A DNA stretch of 5,979 nt, from positions 1 to 5,979 of the forward strand of contig QBLP01000129.1 of assembly GCA_003070825.1 (NCBI GenBank). Direction: 5' to 3'. The notes beneath the pieces were generated by a model. The model did not search any database. It saw only the letters and a program-made list of their open reading frames with translations, and was not told the origin of the DNA. Shown piece after piece: positions 1 to 5,979 of this stretch. Made by a program: the position numbers and the translations under genes. This stretch comes from Halanaerobium sp. (GTDB taxonomy: Bacteria > Bacillota > Halanaerobiia > Halanaerobiales > Halanaerobiaceae). Every line of letters starts with the position of its first letter. Within the stretch, counting starts at the first letter, position 1.

Positions 1-1620
1 GCCCCGCATAGATCATTGCTCTATGCGCTGGGACTTGACGATAATGATATAGATAAACCTTTAATCGGGATTGCCAACTCTGCAAATGATATTATTCCCG
101 GTCATAAACATTTAGATAGAATTAAAGATGCTGTTGAACATGGAATTACAGCAGCCGGAGGAACTGCAATGGCGTTTGGTACCATCGGTGTCTGTGATGG
201 AATAGCGATGGGCCACAGCGGTATGCACTATTCCCTGGCCAGCAGAGAAATTATTGCTGATTCAGTAGAAGCAGTTGTCAACGGCCATCAGCTCGATGGA
301 CTGGTTCTAATTCCCAACTGTGATAAAATTGTGCCTGGAATGATGATGGCAGCAGCAAGACTCGATATTCCGGCAATGGTAATCAGTGGTGGACCAATGG
401 AGCACGGCAGCCACTGTGGAGAGGCAATTGACCTGCACAATGTCTTTGAGGCAGTGGGCTCAGTTACTTCCGGTAAGATGGAAGAAGAGGAGCTCGATCA
501 GATTGCACGCTCAGCCTGTCCGGGAGTTGGATCCTGTGCCGGTATGTTTACAGCAAATTCGATGAACTCTCTGGCTGAAGTTTTAGGACTCGCCTTACCG
601 GGTAATGGAACTATTCCGGCAGTCAAGGCTGACCGAATCAGACTGGCTAAAGCAGCAGGAAGAGCGGTAATGAAGCTGGTGGAAAATGATATTCGGCCTT
701 CTGATATTTTAACAGAAGATACATTTGAAAATGCAATAACTGTTGATATGTCTTTAGGCTGCTCAACCAATACAGCTTTACATTTACCTGCAATCGCCCA
801 TGAGGCAGGAATTGATTTACCACTGGATAAGTTTAATGAGATTAGTGACCAGGTACCACATATCTGTTCTCTAACTCCAGCCGGTAAAAACCACATGGAG
901 AACTTGAATTCAGCCGGTGGTATCCATGCAGTGATCAATGAGCTGGTAAAAGGTGATCTGATTAATCTAGATACGGTTACAGTAACCGGACAGTCTTTAA
1001 GAGAAAATTTAAAAGCAATTAACTTTGTCGACCACGAGATTATTCGTTCTTTAGATAATCCCTACCATGATCGGGGAGGACTCGCCATTTTAAAAGGTAA
1101 TCTGGCTCCAGAAGGCTCAGTTGTAAAAAGAGCAGCTGTTGCAGAAAATATGATGTCCCACCGCGGACCGGCCAGAATCTATAATAGTGAAGAAGAAAGT
1201 ATTGCAGCTATTAATAATGGTGAAATTAATCCTGGTGATGTGGTAGTTATTAAAAATGAAGGACCTAAAGGTGGTCCGGGTATGAGGGAAATGCTTTCTC
1301 CAACTTCTGCCCTGGCTGGAATGGGTCTTGATGACAGTGTGGCTTTAATTACCGATGGACGTTTTTCAGGTGCCACCAGAGGAGCAGCAATTGGCCATGT
1401 ATCCCCTGAGGCAGCTGCAGGTGGACCAATAGCAGCTTTAAAAGAAGGAGATATAATCCACATTGATATGGACAAGTTCATTCTGGAAGTAGAGTTGTCA
1501 GAAGAAGAGTTATCAGCCAGAATGGATAAAGTAGAACCTTTTGTACCTGAAGTCAGCGGTTATTTAAAGCGTTATGCAAAATTAGTCGGTTCAGCTTCTA
1601 AGGGAGCAGTACTTGACTAA
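1..1620 (+). CDS. ilvD: Dihydroxy-acid dehydratase (IlvD), 5' end cut by window
   Basis: This enzyme dehydrates 2,3-dihydroxy-isovalerate and 2,3-dihydroxy-3-methylvalerate to the keto acids of valine and isoleucine, in the cytoplasm. The frame is open from base 1 and opens with APHRSLL, the conserved start of the family about 16 residues after the initiator, so the true start lies outside the window and the TTG at 16 is internal. Both family signatures are intact: CDKIVPGMMMA (319-351; Fe-S cysteine at 319 and the lysine that is carboxylated in homologues at 325) and ALITDGRFSGAT (1342-1377; catalytic serine at 1366). A second cluster cysteine sits at 535 (GSCAGMFTANS). Metal-binding Asp at 196 and Glu at 1288 (GPGMREM) are present. 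The first-position cysteine of NTPCN-type [2Fe-2S] enzymes is absent (NSANDIIPGH), so the cluster type is open. The C-terminus is complete. A promoter and attenuator separate it from ilvB, and no terminator is seen after it. Confidence 0.97.
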   Translation, partial: APHRSLLYALGLDDNDIDKPLIGIANSANDIIPGHKHLDRIKDAVEHGITAAGGTAMAFGTIGVCDGIAMGHSGMHYSLASREIIADSVEAVVNGHQLDGLVLIPNCDKIVPGMMMAAARLDIPAMVISGGPMEHGSHCGEAIDLHNVFEAVGSVTSGKMEEEELDQIARSACPGVGSCAGMFTANSMNSLAEVLGLALPGNGTIPAVKADRIRLAKAAGRAVMKLVENDIRPSDILTEDTFENAITVDMSLGCSTNTALHLPAIAHEAGIDLPLDKFNEISDQVPHICSLTPAGKNHMENLNSAGGIHAVINELVKGDLINLDTVTVTGQSLRENLKAINFVDHEIIRSLDNPYHDRGGLAILKGNLAPEGSVVKRAAVAENMMSHRGPARIYNSEEESIAAINNGEINPGDVVVIKNEGPKGGPGMREMLSPTSALAGMGLDDSVALITDGRFSGATRGAAIGHVSPEAAAGGPIAALKEGDIIHIDMDKFILEVELSEEELSARMDKVEPFVPEVSGYLKRYAKLVGSASKGAVLD

Positions 1621-1672
1621 AAGTAATAATTGCTCTAAATTGTAATAAATTAAAGATATTTTGCAAAAATGA

Positions 1673-1701
1673 TTGATAAAAGCATTAGAATTTAGTATAG
1701 T
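1673..1701 (+). promoter_or_regulatory. Sigma-A-type promoter for ilvBNC-leuA
   Basis: TTGATA (1673-1678) and TATAGT (1696-1701) each match the consensus hexamers at five of six bases, with the optimal 17-base spacer. Transcription would start near 1708. That places the first strong hairpin of the leader almost at the RNA 5' end. The surroundings are AT-rich, so a chance match is possible, but score, spacing and location before a structured leader all agree. Confidence 0.6.
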
Positions 1702-1719
1702 AAAAATATAAATAGAATA

Positions 1720-1772
1720 TTAAATGAAGTTATAAGAATAGCAAGTAGTAGAGAAGGGTTGGCTTCATTTAA
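1720..1772 (+). repeat. Leader hairpin with 10-bp perfect stem
   Basis: TTAAATGAAG (1720-1729) is the exact reverse complement of CTTCATTTAA (1763-1772). Two G-T pairs and one A-T pair can extend the stem inward to 1732/1760. The loop of about 27 bases carries AAGTAGTAGAGAAGGG. The hairpin starts roughly 12 bases after the predicted transcript start and would be the first structure to fold. Confidence 0.6.
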
Positions 1773-1806
1773 GAATTTTATTAATTGAGATTAAAACTGC
1801 AGTTTT

Positions 1807-1842
1807 TTCAGCTTTTGACTGGATGAACTTCAGCTAACTGGA
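1807..1842 (+). repeat. Imperfect tandem-like direct repeat in the ilvB leader
   Basis: TTCAGCT-TTTG-ACTGGA (1807-1823) recurs as TTCAGCT-A-ACTGGA (1829-1842), with the central spacer shortened from four bases to one. The two copies are separated by five bases (TGAAC). This may be a local duplication or two similar structural or binding elements of the leader; I do not recognise it as a known operator. Confidence 0.5.
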
Positions 1843-1914
1843 AATTGACTTCTGAGCAGTGCTAAAATAAGAAGTTTATTTAATTTTAAGTCAATTAAAC
1901 TCAATGATAAGTTC
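1825..1914 (+). repeat. Nested inverted repeats in the ilvB leader
   Basis: Three inverted repeats sit one inside another: GAACTT/AAGTTC (1825-1830 with 1909-1914), AATTGACTT/AAGTCAATT (1843-1851 with 1888-1896, nine perfect pairs) and AAATAA/TTATTT (1865-1870 with 1876-1881). Together they could form one long interrupted stem that ends 14 bases before the terminator. The nine-base pair is the most convincing; the shorter ones could be chance in AT-rich sequence. Confidence 0.5.
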
Positions 1915-1928
1915 TTAGATAATTTTCT

Positions 1929-1959
1929 GCCCTGGATAATTGTATTCAGGGCTATTTTT
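1929..1959 (+). terminator. Intrinsic terminator of the ilvB attenuator
   Basis: GCCCTGGAT (1929-1937) pairs with ATTCAGGGC (1944-1952): nine pairs including one G-T, with a six-base loop (AATTGT). TATTTTT (1953-1959) follows directly. The stem is the only GC-rich patch of the gap. It lies after the ilvB promoter and before its ribosome binding site, so it is a regulatory terminator and not the end of the ilvD transcript alone. Confidence 0.8.
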
Positions 1960-1997
1960 GTATCTATTTATAACTATTCATTTTTCAAAATCACAGC

Positions 1998-2005
1998 GGA
2001 GGTGA
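1998..2005 (+). promoter_or_regulatory. Strong ribosome binding site of ilvB
   Basis: GGAGGTGA is an eight-base match to the anti-Shine-Dalgarno sequence, with seven bases between GGAGG and the ATG at 2010. It fixes the start of ilvB and lies outside the terminator hairpin, so the terminator should act on transcription and not on ribosome access. Confidence 0.85.
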
Positions 2006-2009
2006 ATCT

Positions 2010-3680
2010 ATGCCAGAATTAAATGGTGGAGAAATAATTATTGAATCATTAAAGAAAGAAAATGTTGATGTTGTCTTTGGCTATCCCGGAGGAGCTGTAA
2101 TTAACCTCTATGATGCCCTCTACAATTCAGACTTAAAACATTACCTGGGACGACACGAGCAGGGAGTTGTCCATGCAGCTGATGGTTATGCCCGCTCAAG
2201 CGGCAAAGTGGGAGTCTGTATTGCTACTTCTGGACCGGGAGGAACAAATCTGGTTACAGGACTTGCTAATGCTCAGATGGACTCTATTCCTCTGGTAGCA
2301 TTTACAGGACAGGTTTCCAGTTCATTAATTGGAAAGGATGCTTTTCAGGAAGCTGATATTACAGGTATTTCCTTACCGATTACCAAACATAACTTTTTAG
2401 TAACAGATATTAAGGACCTGGCAAGAACAATTAAAGAGGCTTTCTATATTGCCCGCACAGGCAGACCGGGACCGGTACTTATTGACCTGGCCAAAGATGT
2501 AACTCAGGCAGTTACCGAGTTTGACTACCCTGACCGAGTTGATCTTCCCGGCTATAGACCTACTTTTGAAGGTCACAAACTGCAGATCAATAAGGCGGCT
2601 AAGGCAATCAATGAGGCCGAGCGCCCCCTCTTATATGTAGGTGGAGGAGCAGTTATCTCAGGCGCAGAAAAAGAACTGCGGCAAATGGTAGATAAGGCTA
2701 AAATTCCGGTAACTACAACCTTAATGGCACTCGGAATCTATCCAGAGGATCAGCCCCTGGCTCTCGAAATGCTGGGGATGCATGGTACCCAGTATGCCAA
2801 TAAGGCAACCATAGAGACAGATCTTTTAATTGCAGTTGGAGCCCGTTTTGATGACCGGGTAACCGGGAAGCTGGATGAATTTGCTGCTCAGGCAGATATA
2901 ATTCAGATTGATATTGATCCGGCTGAAATAGGTAAAAACCTGGATGTTGAAATTCCAATAGTGGGGGATGTAAAGACTGTACTCAGAGAACTGATTCCCT
3001 ATATTGAAGAAAAAGAAAACGGCCCCTGGCAGGAGCGGATTAAGGAGCTTAAAGAGAAATTTCCGCTTAAATACGAAGATGACGGCTCAGAGACAATCAA
3101 ACCCCAGTACATTATGGAAGAAATTGATAAATACACTGGTAGTGAGGCTACAATTGTCACTGAAGTTGGTCAGCATCAGATGTGGGCAGCTCAGTTCCAC
3201 AAATATAAAAAACCGCGCCAGTTTATCACTTCAGGAGGCTTAGGAACAATGGGTTATGGACTGCCGGCGGCAATTGGAGCTCAGATCGGTCAGCCCAAAG
3301 ATAAGGTTGTGCTGATTGCAGGTGATGGCAGTATTCAGATGAATATTCAGGAGCTCGGTACGGCTCAGGCCTATAATATTCCAATTAAGATAATTATCTT
3401 TAATAATAAGTATCTGGGAATGGTCAGACAGTGGCAGGAAATCTTCTTTGAAAAGAGATATTCTTCAACTAAGATTCCAGCCCCTAATTTTGTCAAAATG
3501 GGAGAAGCTTATGGAATCTGGTCTAAATCTGTTGACAAAAAATCTGAACTTGACAGTGCCCTAAAGGAAGCTATGGAGCATGATGGACCGGCTATCTTAG
3601 ATGTACACATTCCGGAAGAAGAAAATGTCTATCCAATGGTACCAGCAGGTGCCGGCTTAAAAGATATGATAGGAGGATAA
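2010..3680 (+). CDS. ilvB: Acetolactate synthase large (catalytic) subunit
   Basis: This thiamine-diphosphate enzyme condenses two pyruvates to 2-acetolactate, or pyruvate with 2-oxobutyrate to acetohydroxybutyrate, the first common step to valine, leucine and isoleucine. At 556 residues it is full length. The N-terminal domain carries YPGGA (25-29) and the catalytic Glu50 in GRHEQ. The central FAD-associated domain has GARFDDRVTGK (277-287). The C-terminal cofactor motif runs from GDG (438-440) to NN (465-466), followed by MVRQWQE with the conserved Trp475. The biosynthetic (anabolic, FAD-type) form is favoured over catabolic AlsS by the RFDDRVTGKL segment and by the adjacent regulatory subunit. 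The position of the plant herbicide-site proline (GQVP) is serine here (Ser103). The start is set by the ribosome binding site at 1998. Its stop lies three bases before ilvN. Confidence 0.98.
   Translation: MPELNGGEIIIESLKKENVDVVFGYPGGAVINLYDALYNSDLKHYLGRHEQGVVHAADGYARSSGKVGVCIATSGPGGTNLVTGLANAQMDSIPLVAFTGQVSSSLIGKDAFQEADITGISLPITKHNFLVTDIKDLARTIKEAFYIARTGRPGPVLIDLAKDVTQAVTEFDYPDRVDLPGYRPTFEGHKLQINKAAKAINEAERPLLYVGGGAVISGAEKELRQMVDKAKIPVTTTLMALGIYPEDQPLALEMLGMHGTQYANKATIETDLLIAVGARFDDRVTGKLDEFAAQADIIQIDIDPAEIGKNLDVEIPIVGDVKTVLRELIPYIEEKENGPWQERIKELKEKFPLKYEDDGSETIKPQYIMEEIDKYTGSEATIVTEVGQHQMWAAQFHKYKKPRQFITSGGLGTMGYGLPAAIGAQIGQPKDKVVLIAGDGSIQMNIQELGTAQAYNIPIKIIIFNNKYLGMVRQWQEIFFEKRYSSTKIPAPNFVKMGEAYGIWSKSVDKKSELDSALKEAMEHDGPAILDVHIPEEENVYPMVPAGAGLKDMIGG
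3671..3676 (+). promoter_or_regulatory. ilvN ribosome binding site inside the end of ilvB
   Basis: AGGAGG overlaps the last codons of ilvB (ending Ile-Gly-Gly) and stands seven bases before the ilvN ATG. Ribosomes finishing ilvB would end on the ilvN initiation region. This suggests translational coupling that keeps the two subunits in proportion. Confidence 0.85.
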
Positions 3681-3683
3681 TTT

Positions 3684-4169
3684 ATGACACATATTTTATC
3701 AGTTTCCGTACTTAATAAGCCCGGTGTTTTAACCAGAATTGCCGGACTCTTTAGTCGGCGGAATTTCAATATTGAGAGTTTAAATGTTGGTAAAACTGAA
3801 AACCCGGAGATTTCCCGGATGACAATTGTAGTTCAGGGTGATGAGAAGGTCCTAGAGCAGGTTACCAAACAGCTGCATAAGTTGATTAATGTTTTAAAGA
3901 TTACTGAGCTTGATAAGAATTCAATTGTGGAAAGAGACTTAATTTTAATCAGAGTTAAGTGTACTCGCAAGCAGCGGTCGGAGATTATTCAGATTGCTGA
4001 CACATTTAGAGCCCAGATTGTTGATGTCGCACCTGACAGCCTGATGATTGAGGCCACAGGTACAGAAGATAAGCTGGAAGCTCTAACAGAACTATTGAGG
4101 GATTTCGGTATAGCAGAATTTGTAAGGACAGGAACAGTGGCCTTAAGCAGAGGCCAGGCAGCTAAGTAA
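3684..4169 (+). CDS. ilvN: Acetolactate synthase small (regulatory) subunit
   Basis: This subunit binds and activates IlvB and confers feedback inhibition by valine. Its 161 residues match the usual bacterial length of about 160-170. An N-terminal ACT domain (about 3-77; HILSVSVLNKPGVLTRIAGL at the start) is followed by the C-terminal IlvN domain (about 84-157). Asn11, Gly14 and Asn29 are all present. In the E. coli IlvH subunit, changes at these positions remove valine inhibition, so a valine-sensitive enzyme is expected here. It begins three bases after the ilvB stop. The 63 bases to ilvC are AT-rich and show no terminator, so co-transcription with ilvC is likely. The symbol ilvH would be equally acceptable. 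Confidence 0.98.
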   Translation: MTHILSVSVLNKPGVLTRIAGLFSRRNFNIESLNVGKTENPEISRMTIVVQGDEKVLEQVTKQLHKLINVLKITELDKNSIVERDLILIRVKCTRKQRSEIIQIADTFRAQIVDVAPDSLMIEATGTEDKLEALTELLRDFGIAEFVRTGTVALSRGQAAK

Positions 4170-4232
4170 GTTCCTGTTAATTTTATTATCAATTTAATTA
4201 AAAATATAAGAACATAAAAGGAGAAGATAAGA

Positions 4233-5219
4233 ATGGAAATATATTACGATAAAGATGCAGATTTAAAGTACTTAGAGGATAAGGTAGTAGCAGTTATAGG
4301 TTATGGTAGTCAGGGACATGCCCAGGCTCAGAACTTAAAGGACAGTGGAGTTAATGTAGTAGTTGGCTTAAGAAAAGAGAGCTCAAGCTGGCCGGTAGCA
4401 GAAGAGGATGGCTTTGAAGTACTGACAACTGCAGAAGCAGCAGCTAAGGCAGATGTAATTCAGATTTTAATTCCAGATATCAAACAGGCTTCAGTCTATA
4501 AAAATGATATTGAGCCCAATCTGGAAGAAGGTAATGCTTTAGTCTTTTCCCACGGTTTAAATATTCACTATGATCAGATTGTACCCCAGAAAAATGTTGA
4601 TGTCTTTATGGTTGCACCCAAGTCACCGGGTCATTTAGTGCGCAGATTATATGAAGACGGTAAGGGTGTTCCCGGCTTACTGGCTGTATACCAGGATTAC
4701 ACAGGTAAGGCTTATGATTTAGGATTAGCTTATGCTAAGGGAATTGGCTGTACCCACGCTGGAGTTATCGAAACAACCTTTAAAGAAGAAACAGAAACTG
4801 ATCTCTTTGGTGAGCAGGCAGTTTTATGTGGGGGAACAACAGCCCTCGTTAAAGCAGGTTTTGAAACCTTAGTTGAAGCAGGTTACCAGCCGGAAATTGC
4901 CTACTTTGAAGTTTTAAATGAGCTTAAATTAATCGTTGATCTGATGTTTGAAGGCGGAATTTCTACCATGCGTGATTCTATTTCGGATACAGCTCAGTAT
5001 GGAGATTTAGTTTCCGGACCGAGGGTAATCGACGAGCATGTTAAAGAAAATATGCAGGCTGTTTTAGAAGATATTCAGACCGGTAAATTCACCAGAGAGT
5101 GGATTTTAGAAAACCAGGCAAACCGCCCTGTATTTAATTCTCTAACCGAAAAAGACGAAAATTCTCAGATAGAAGCAGTAGGACGCAAATTAAGAAAGAT
5201 GATGTCCTGGATTGATTAA
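4233..5219 (+). CDS. ilvC: Ketol-acid reductoisomerase, class I
   Basis: It converts 2-acetolactate or acetohydroxybutyrate to the 2,3-dihydroxy acids by Mg-dependent alkyl migration and NAD(P)H reduction. The 328 residues fit the short class I form. The Rossmann motif GYGSQGHAQA (23-32) is followed by the cofactor-specificity loop LRKESSSW (46-53); Arg47 and the serines favour NADPH. The catalytic His107 (SHGLN), metal ligands Asp190 and Glu194 (ETDLFGEQ), Glu226 and Glu230 (YFEVLNELK) and substrate Ser251 (ISDTAQYGD) are all in place. The motif usually written APKGPGHLVR reads APKSPGHLVR, a mild variant. AAGGAGA at 4218-4224 stands eight bases before the ATG. The 33 bases to leuA contain only the leuA ribosome binding site. 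Confidence 0.98.
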   Translation: MEIYYDKDADLKYLEDKVVAVIGYGSQGHAQAQNLKDSGVNVVVGLRKESSSWPVAEEDGFEVLTTAEAAAKADVIQILIPDIKQASVYKNDIEPNLEEGNALVFSHGLNIHYDQIVPQKNVDVFMVAPKSPGHLVRRLYEDGKGVPGLLAVYQDYTGKAYDLGLAYAKGIGCTHAGVIETTFKEETETDLFGEQAVLCGGTTALVKAGFETLVEAGYQPEIAYFEVLNELKLIVDLMFEGGISTMRDSISDTAQYGDLVSGPRVIDEHVKENMQAVLEDIQTGKFTREWILENQANRPVFNSLTEKDENSQIEAVGRKLRKMMSWID

Positions 5220-5235
5220 TTATCGAGGACAGACT

Positions 5236-5246
5236 AAAGGTGGTGA
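5236..5246 (+). promoter_or_regulatory. leuA ribosome binding site
   Basis: AAAGGTGGTGA differs at one base from the full 16S-complementary AAAGGAGGTGA. It stands six bases before the ATG at 5253, so the 5' end of leuA is intact and translation should initiate normally despite the defect further on. Confidence 0.75.
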
Positions 5247-5252
5247 AATAAA

Positions 5253-5979
5253 ATGGCAAGCGTTAAAATATTTGATACAACACTAAGAGACGGTGAGCAG
5301 TCTCCAGGGGTCACTTTAATCCCGGAGGAAAAGCTGGCAATTGCCAAACAGCTGGCCAAGATGAAGGTTAATGTAATTGAAGCCGGCTTCCCTATTTCTT
5401 CAGATGGTGACTTTAATGCAGTTAAAATGGTTGCCGAAAATGTAAGGGGAGTTGAAGTTGCAGCTCTGGCCAGATGTAGGAAGAGTGATATCGACCGCGC
5501 CTGGGAGGCTGTAAAGGATGCAGAAAATCCGAGGATCCATATTTTTATCGCATCTTCACCAATTCACTTAGAATATAAACTGCAGATGTCAGAAGACGAA
5601 GTTTTAAATAATGCAGTTGAGGCTGTTAAATATGCAGCTCAGTATACAGATAACATTGAGGGTAATCAACATTCCGGATACAGTAGGTTATGCTGTCCCT
5701 TCAGAATTCGGGCAGCTGATCAAAGATATCAGGGAAAAGACTCCCAATATCGAGCAGGCAGAAATCAGTGTTCACTGCCACAATGATCTGGGACTGGCAG
5801 TAGCCAATTCCCTGGCAGCTATCGAAAATGGGGCAACCCAGGTTGAGGTCTCAGTCAATGGGATTGGTGAGCGGGCAGGAAATGCAGCCTTAGAAGAAAT
5901 TGTAATGGCTTTATATACCAGACAGGATTATTATGACCTGGATGTAACTCAGGATACAACCCAGATTGCCAGACTTTCT
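5253..5979 (+). pseudogene. leuA: 2-isopropylmalate synthase, interrupted by an internal deletion and cut by window end
   Basis: LeuA joins 2-oxoisovalerate and acetyl-CoA, the first step to leucine. Codons 1-136 (5253-5660) form a normal N-terminus with FDTTLRDGEQSPG, including the signature L-R-D-G-E-Q-x10-K. After DNIE the frame yields 41 unrelated residues and a TGA at 5784-5786. From 5662 to the window end the family sequence resumes in the next frame: VINIPDTVGYAVPSEFG, then ISVHCHNDLGLAVAN (second signature, with two metal-binding histidines) and NGIGERAGNAALEE. Against B. subtilis LeuA recalled from memory, about 27 residues holding the SAEDATR-like strand are absent, about 80 nt of DNA. 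The product as written would be a 177-residue fragment without the histidines or the regulatory domain. No start codon allows early translation of the second part (first in-frame ATG is at 5905). A sequencing or assembly gap is as possible as a real mutation. The 3' end lies outside the window. Confidence 0.88.
5658..5664 (+). other. Deletion junction in leuA
   Basis: GAG (5658-5660) is the last codon in the original frame and GTA (5662-5664) the first in the resumed frame; the single G at 5661 is the leftover. No insertion-sequence end, target duplication or slippery heptamer is visible here. The short GAGGG at 5658-5662 could reflect microhomology, but the missing sequence is needed to tell. 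Confidence 0.75.

Larger units (their letters stand above)
1708..1960 (+). promoter_or_regulatory. Putative attenuator leader of ilvB, T-box-like but not canonical
   Basis: The predicted leader RNA ends in an intrinsic terminator 38 bases before the ilvB ribosome binding site, so some signal must allow readthrough. Words typical of T-box stem I occur in the usual order: AAGTAGT (1743-1749), AGAGA (1750-1754), GGTTGG (1757-1762), then GAA-ATT-GACTTCTGAG (1841-1856), where GAA-NNN-(10 nt)-ending-TGAG resembles a specifier region; ATT would read isoleucine. However, the hallmark TGGNACCGCG antiterminator sequence is absent, the usual 15-20 bases between AGTA and AGAGA are missing, and another GAA...TGAG string occurs at 1773-1789. 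The element may be a degenerate or divergent T-box, or a different attenuator. A leader-peptide mechanism is less well supported because no short ORF here has a ribosome binding site. Confidence 0.4.
1621..2009 (+). other. Non-coding gap holding promoter, structured leader and attenuator of ilvB
   Basis: This 389-base gap is distinctly AT-richer than the flanking genes and has no credible protein gene. In order it contains a promoter (1673-1701), the predicted transcript start near 1708, a 5' hairpin (1720-1772), a run of T-box stem-I-like words (1743-1762), an imperfect direct repeat (1807-1842), nested inverted repeats (1825-1914), an intrinsic terminator (1929-1959) and the ilvB ribosome binding site (1998-2005). 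The predicted untranslated leader is about 300 nt. A terminator located before the first gene, in a biosynthetic operon, implies conditional transcription attenuation. I see no terminator for ilvD at the start of the gap, so readthrough from ilvD into the leader is possible. Confidence 0.8.

Noticed and set aside
16..18. TTG as the ilvD start codon
   Set aside because: The frame is open upstream to base 1 and encodes the conserved APHRS that precedes it in the family; the true start is outside the window.
498..938. Long antisense open frame within ilvD
   Set aside because: It is opposite strongly conserved ilvD coding sequence and its translation resembles no family; similar shadows at 1179-1481, 2713-2958, 3004-3243 and 3989-4192 were rejected for the same reason.
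1669..1695. Eight-codon ORF MIDKSIRI with three isoleucines
   Set aside because: It lies within the promoter, upstream of the predicted transcript start, and has no ribosome binding site.
1794..1811. AAAACTGCAGTTTT palindrome followed by T residues, as a terminator
   Set aside because: The palindrome leaves no loop, is mostly A-T pairs, and would make a very weak hairpin; it may matter only as part of the leader fold.
1785..1826. Leucine-rich 13-codon leader peptide (TTG start, MRLKLQFFQLLTG)
   Set aside because: It has five leucine codons counting the TTG start, which is tempting for attenuation, but there is no Shine-Dalgarno sequence before it and the start is a weak TTG in AT-rich sequence.
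1742..1837. Open frame rich in Ile, Leu and Val codons in the leader
   Set aside because: No ATG, GTG or TTG initiates it before the rich region; the only in-frame ATG (1823) is near its end. AT-rich DNA naturally gives such codons.
4170..4232. Possible hairpin or terminator between ilvN and ilvC
   Set aside because: The short complementary stretches (GTTC/GAAC and TTAATT runs) are weak and AT-only, with no T tract after a GC-rich stem.
5655..5665. Programmed frameshift in leuA
   Set aside because: There is no slippery heptamer, and about 27 conserved residues are missing, which a frameshift cannot restore.

Overview
This window is a branched-chain amino acid biosynthesis locus from a low-to-moderate G+C bacterium. 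It is almost certainly Bacillota-like: strong AGGAGG-type ribosome binding sites, an AT-rich leader with a sigma-A-type promoter, and the order ilvD-ilvB-ilvN-ilvC-leuA. A Halanaerobiales or clostridial source would fit the protein sequences, but that is an impression from memory and cannot be proven here. All genes lie on the + strand.

Layout: 1-1620 is ilvD (dihydroxy-acid dehydratase), cut at its 5' end by the window edge. 1621-2009 is a 389-base non-coding gap. It holds a good promoter (TTGATA-17-TATAGT), an RNA leader of about 300 nt rich in inverted repeats, and an intrinsic terminator placed just before the ilvB ribosome binding site, which is the architecture of a transcription attenuator. 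Parts of the leader resemble T-box stem I, but the defining T-box sequence is absent. 2010-3680 is ilvB and 3684-4169 is ilvN (acetolactate synthase large and small subunits, tightly coupled). 4233-5219 is ilvC (ketol-acid reductoisomerase). 5253-5979 is leuA (2-isopropylmalate synthase), which runs off the window.

The enzymes form a pathway. IlvBN condenses pyruvate (or pyruvate plus 2-oxobutyrate), IlvC isomerises and reduces the product, and IlvD dehydrates it to the keto acids of valine and isoleucine. LeuA diverts 2-oxoisovalerate to leucine. Only ilvD lies upstream of the internal promoter and attenuator, so ilvBNC-leuA can be controlled separately from it.

The main anomaly is leuA. 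After codon 136 the reading frame is lost and the conserved SAEDATR-type region is missing, while the rest of the protein continues in another frame. This looks like an internal deletion of about 80 nt, either a real lesion or an assembly error. No mobile element, CRISPR array, tRNA or rRNA is visible, and I see no evidence of an undescribed system beyond the ilvB leader.
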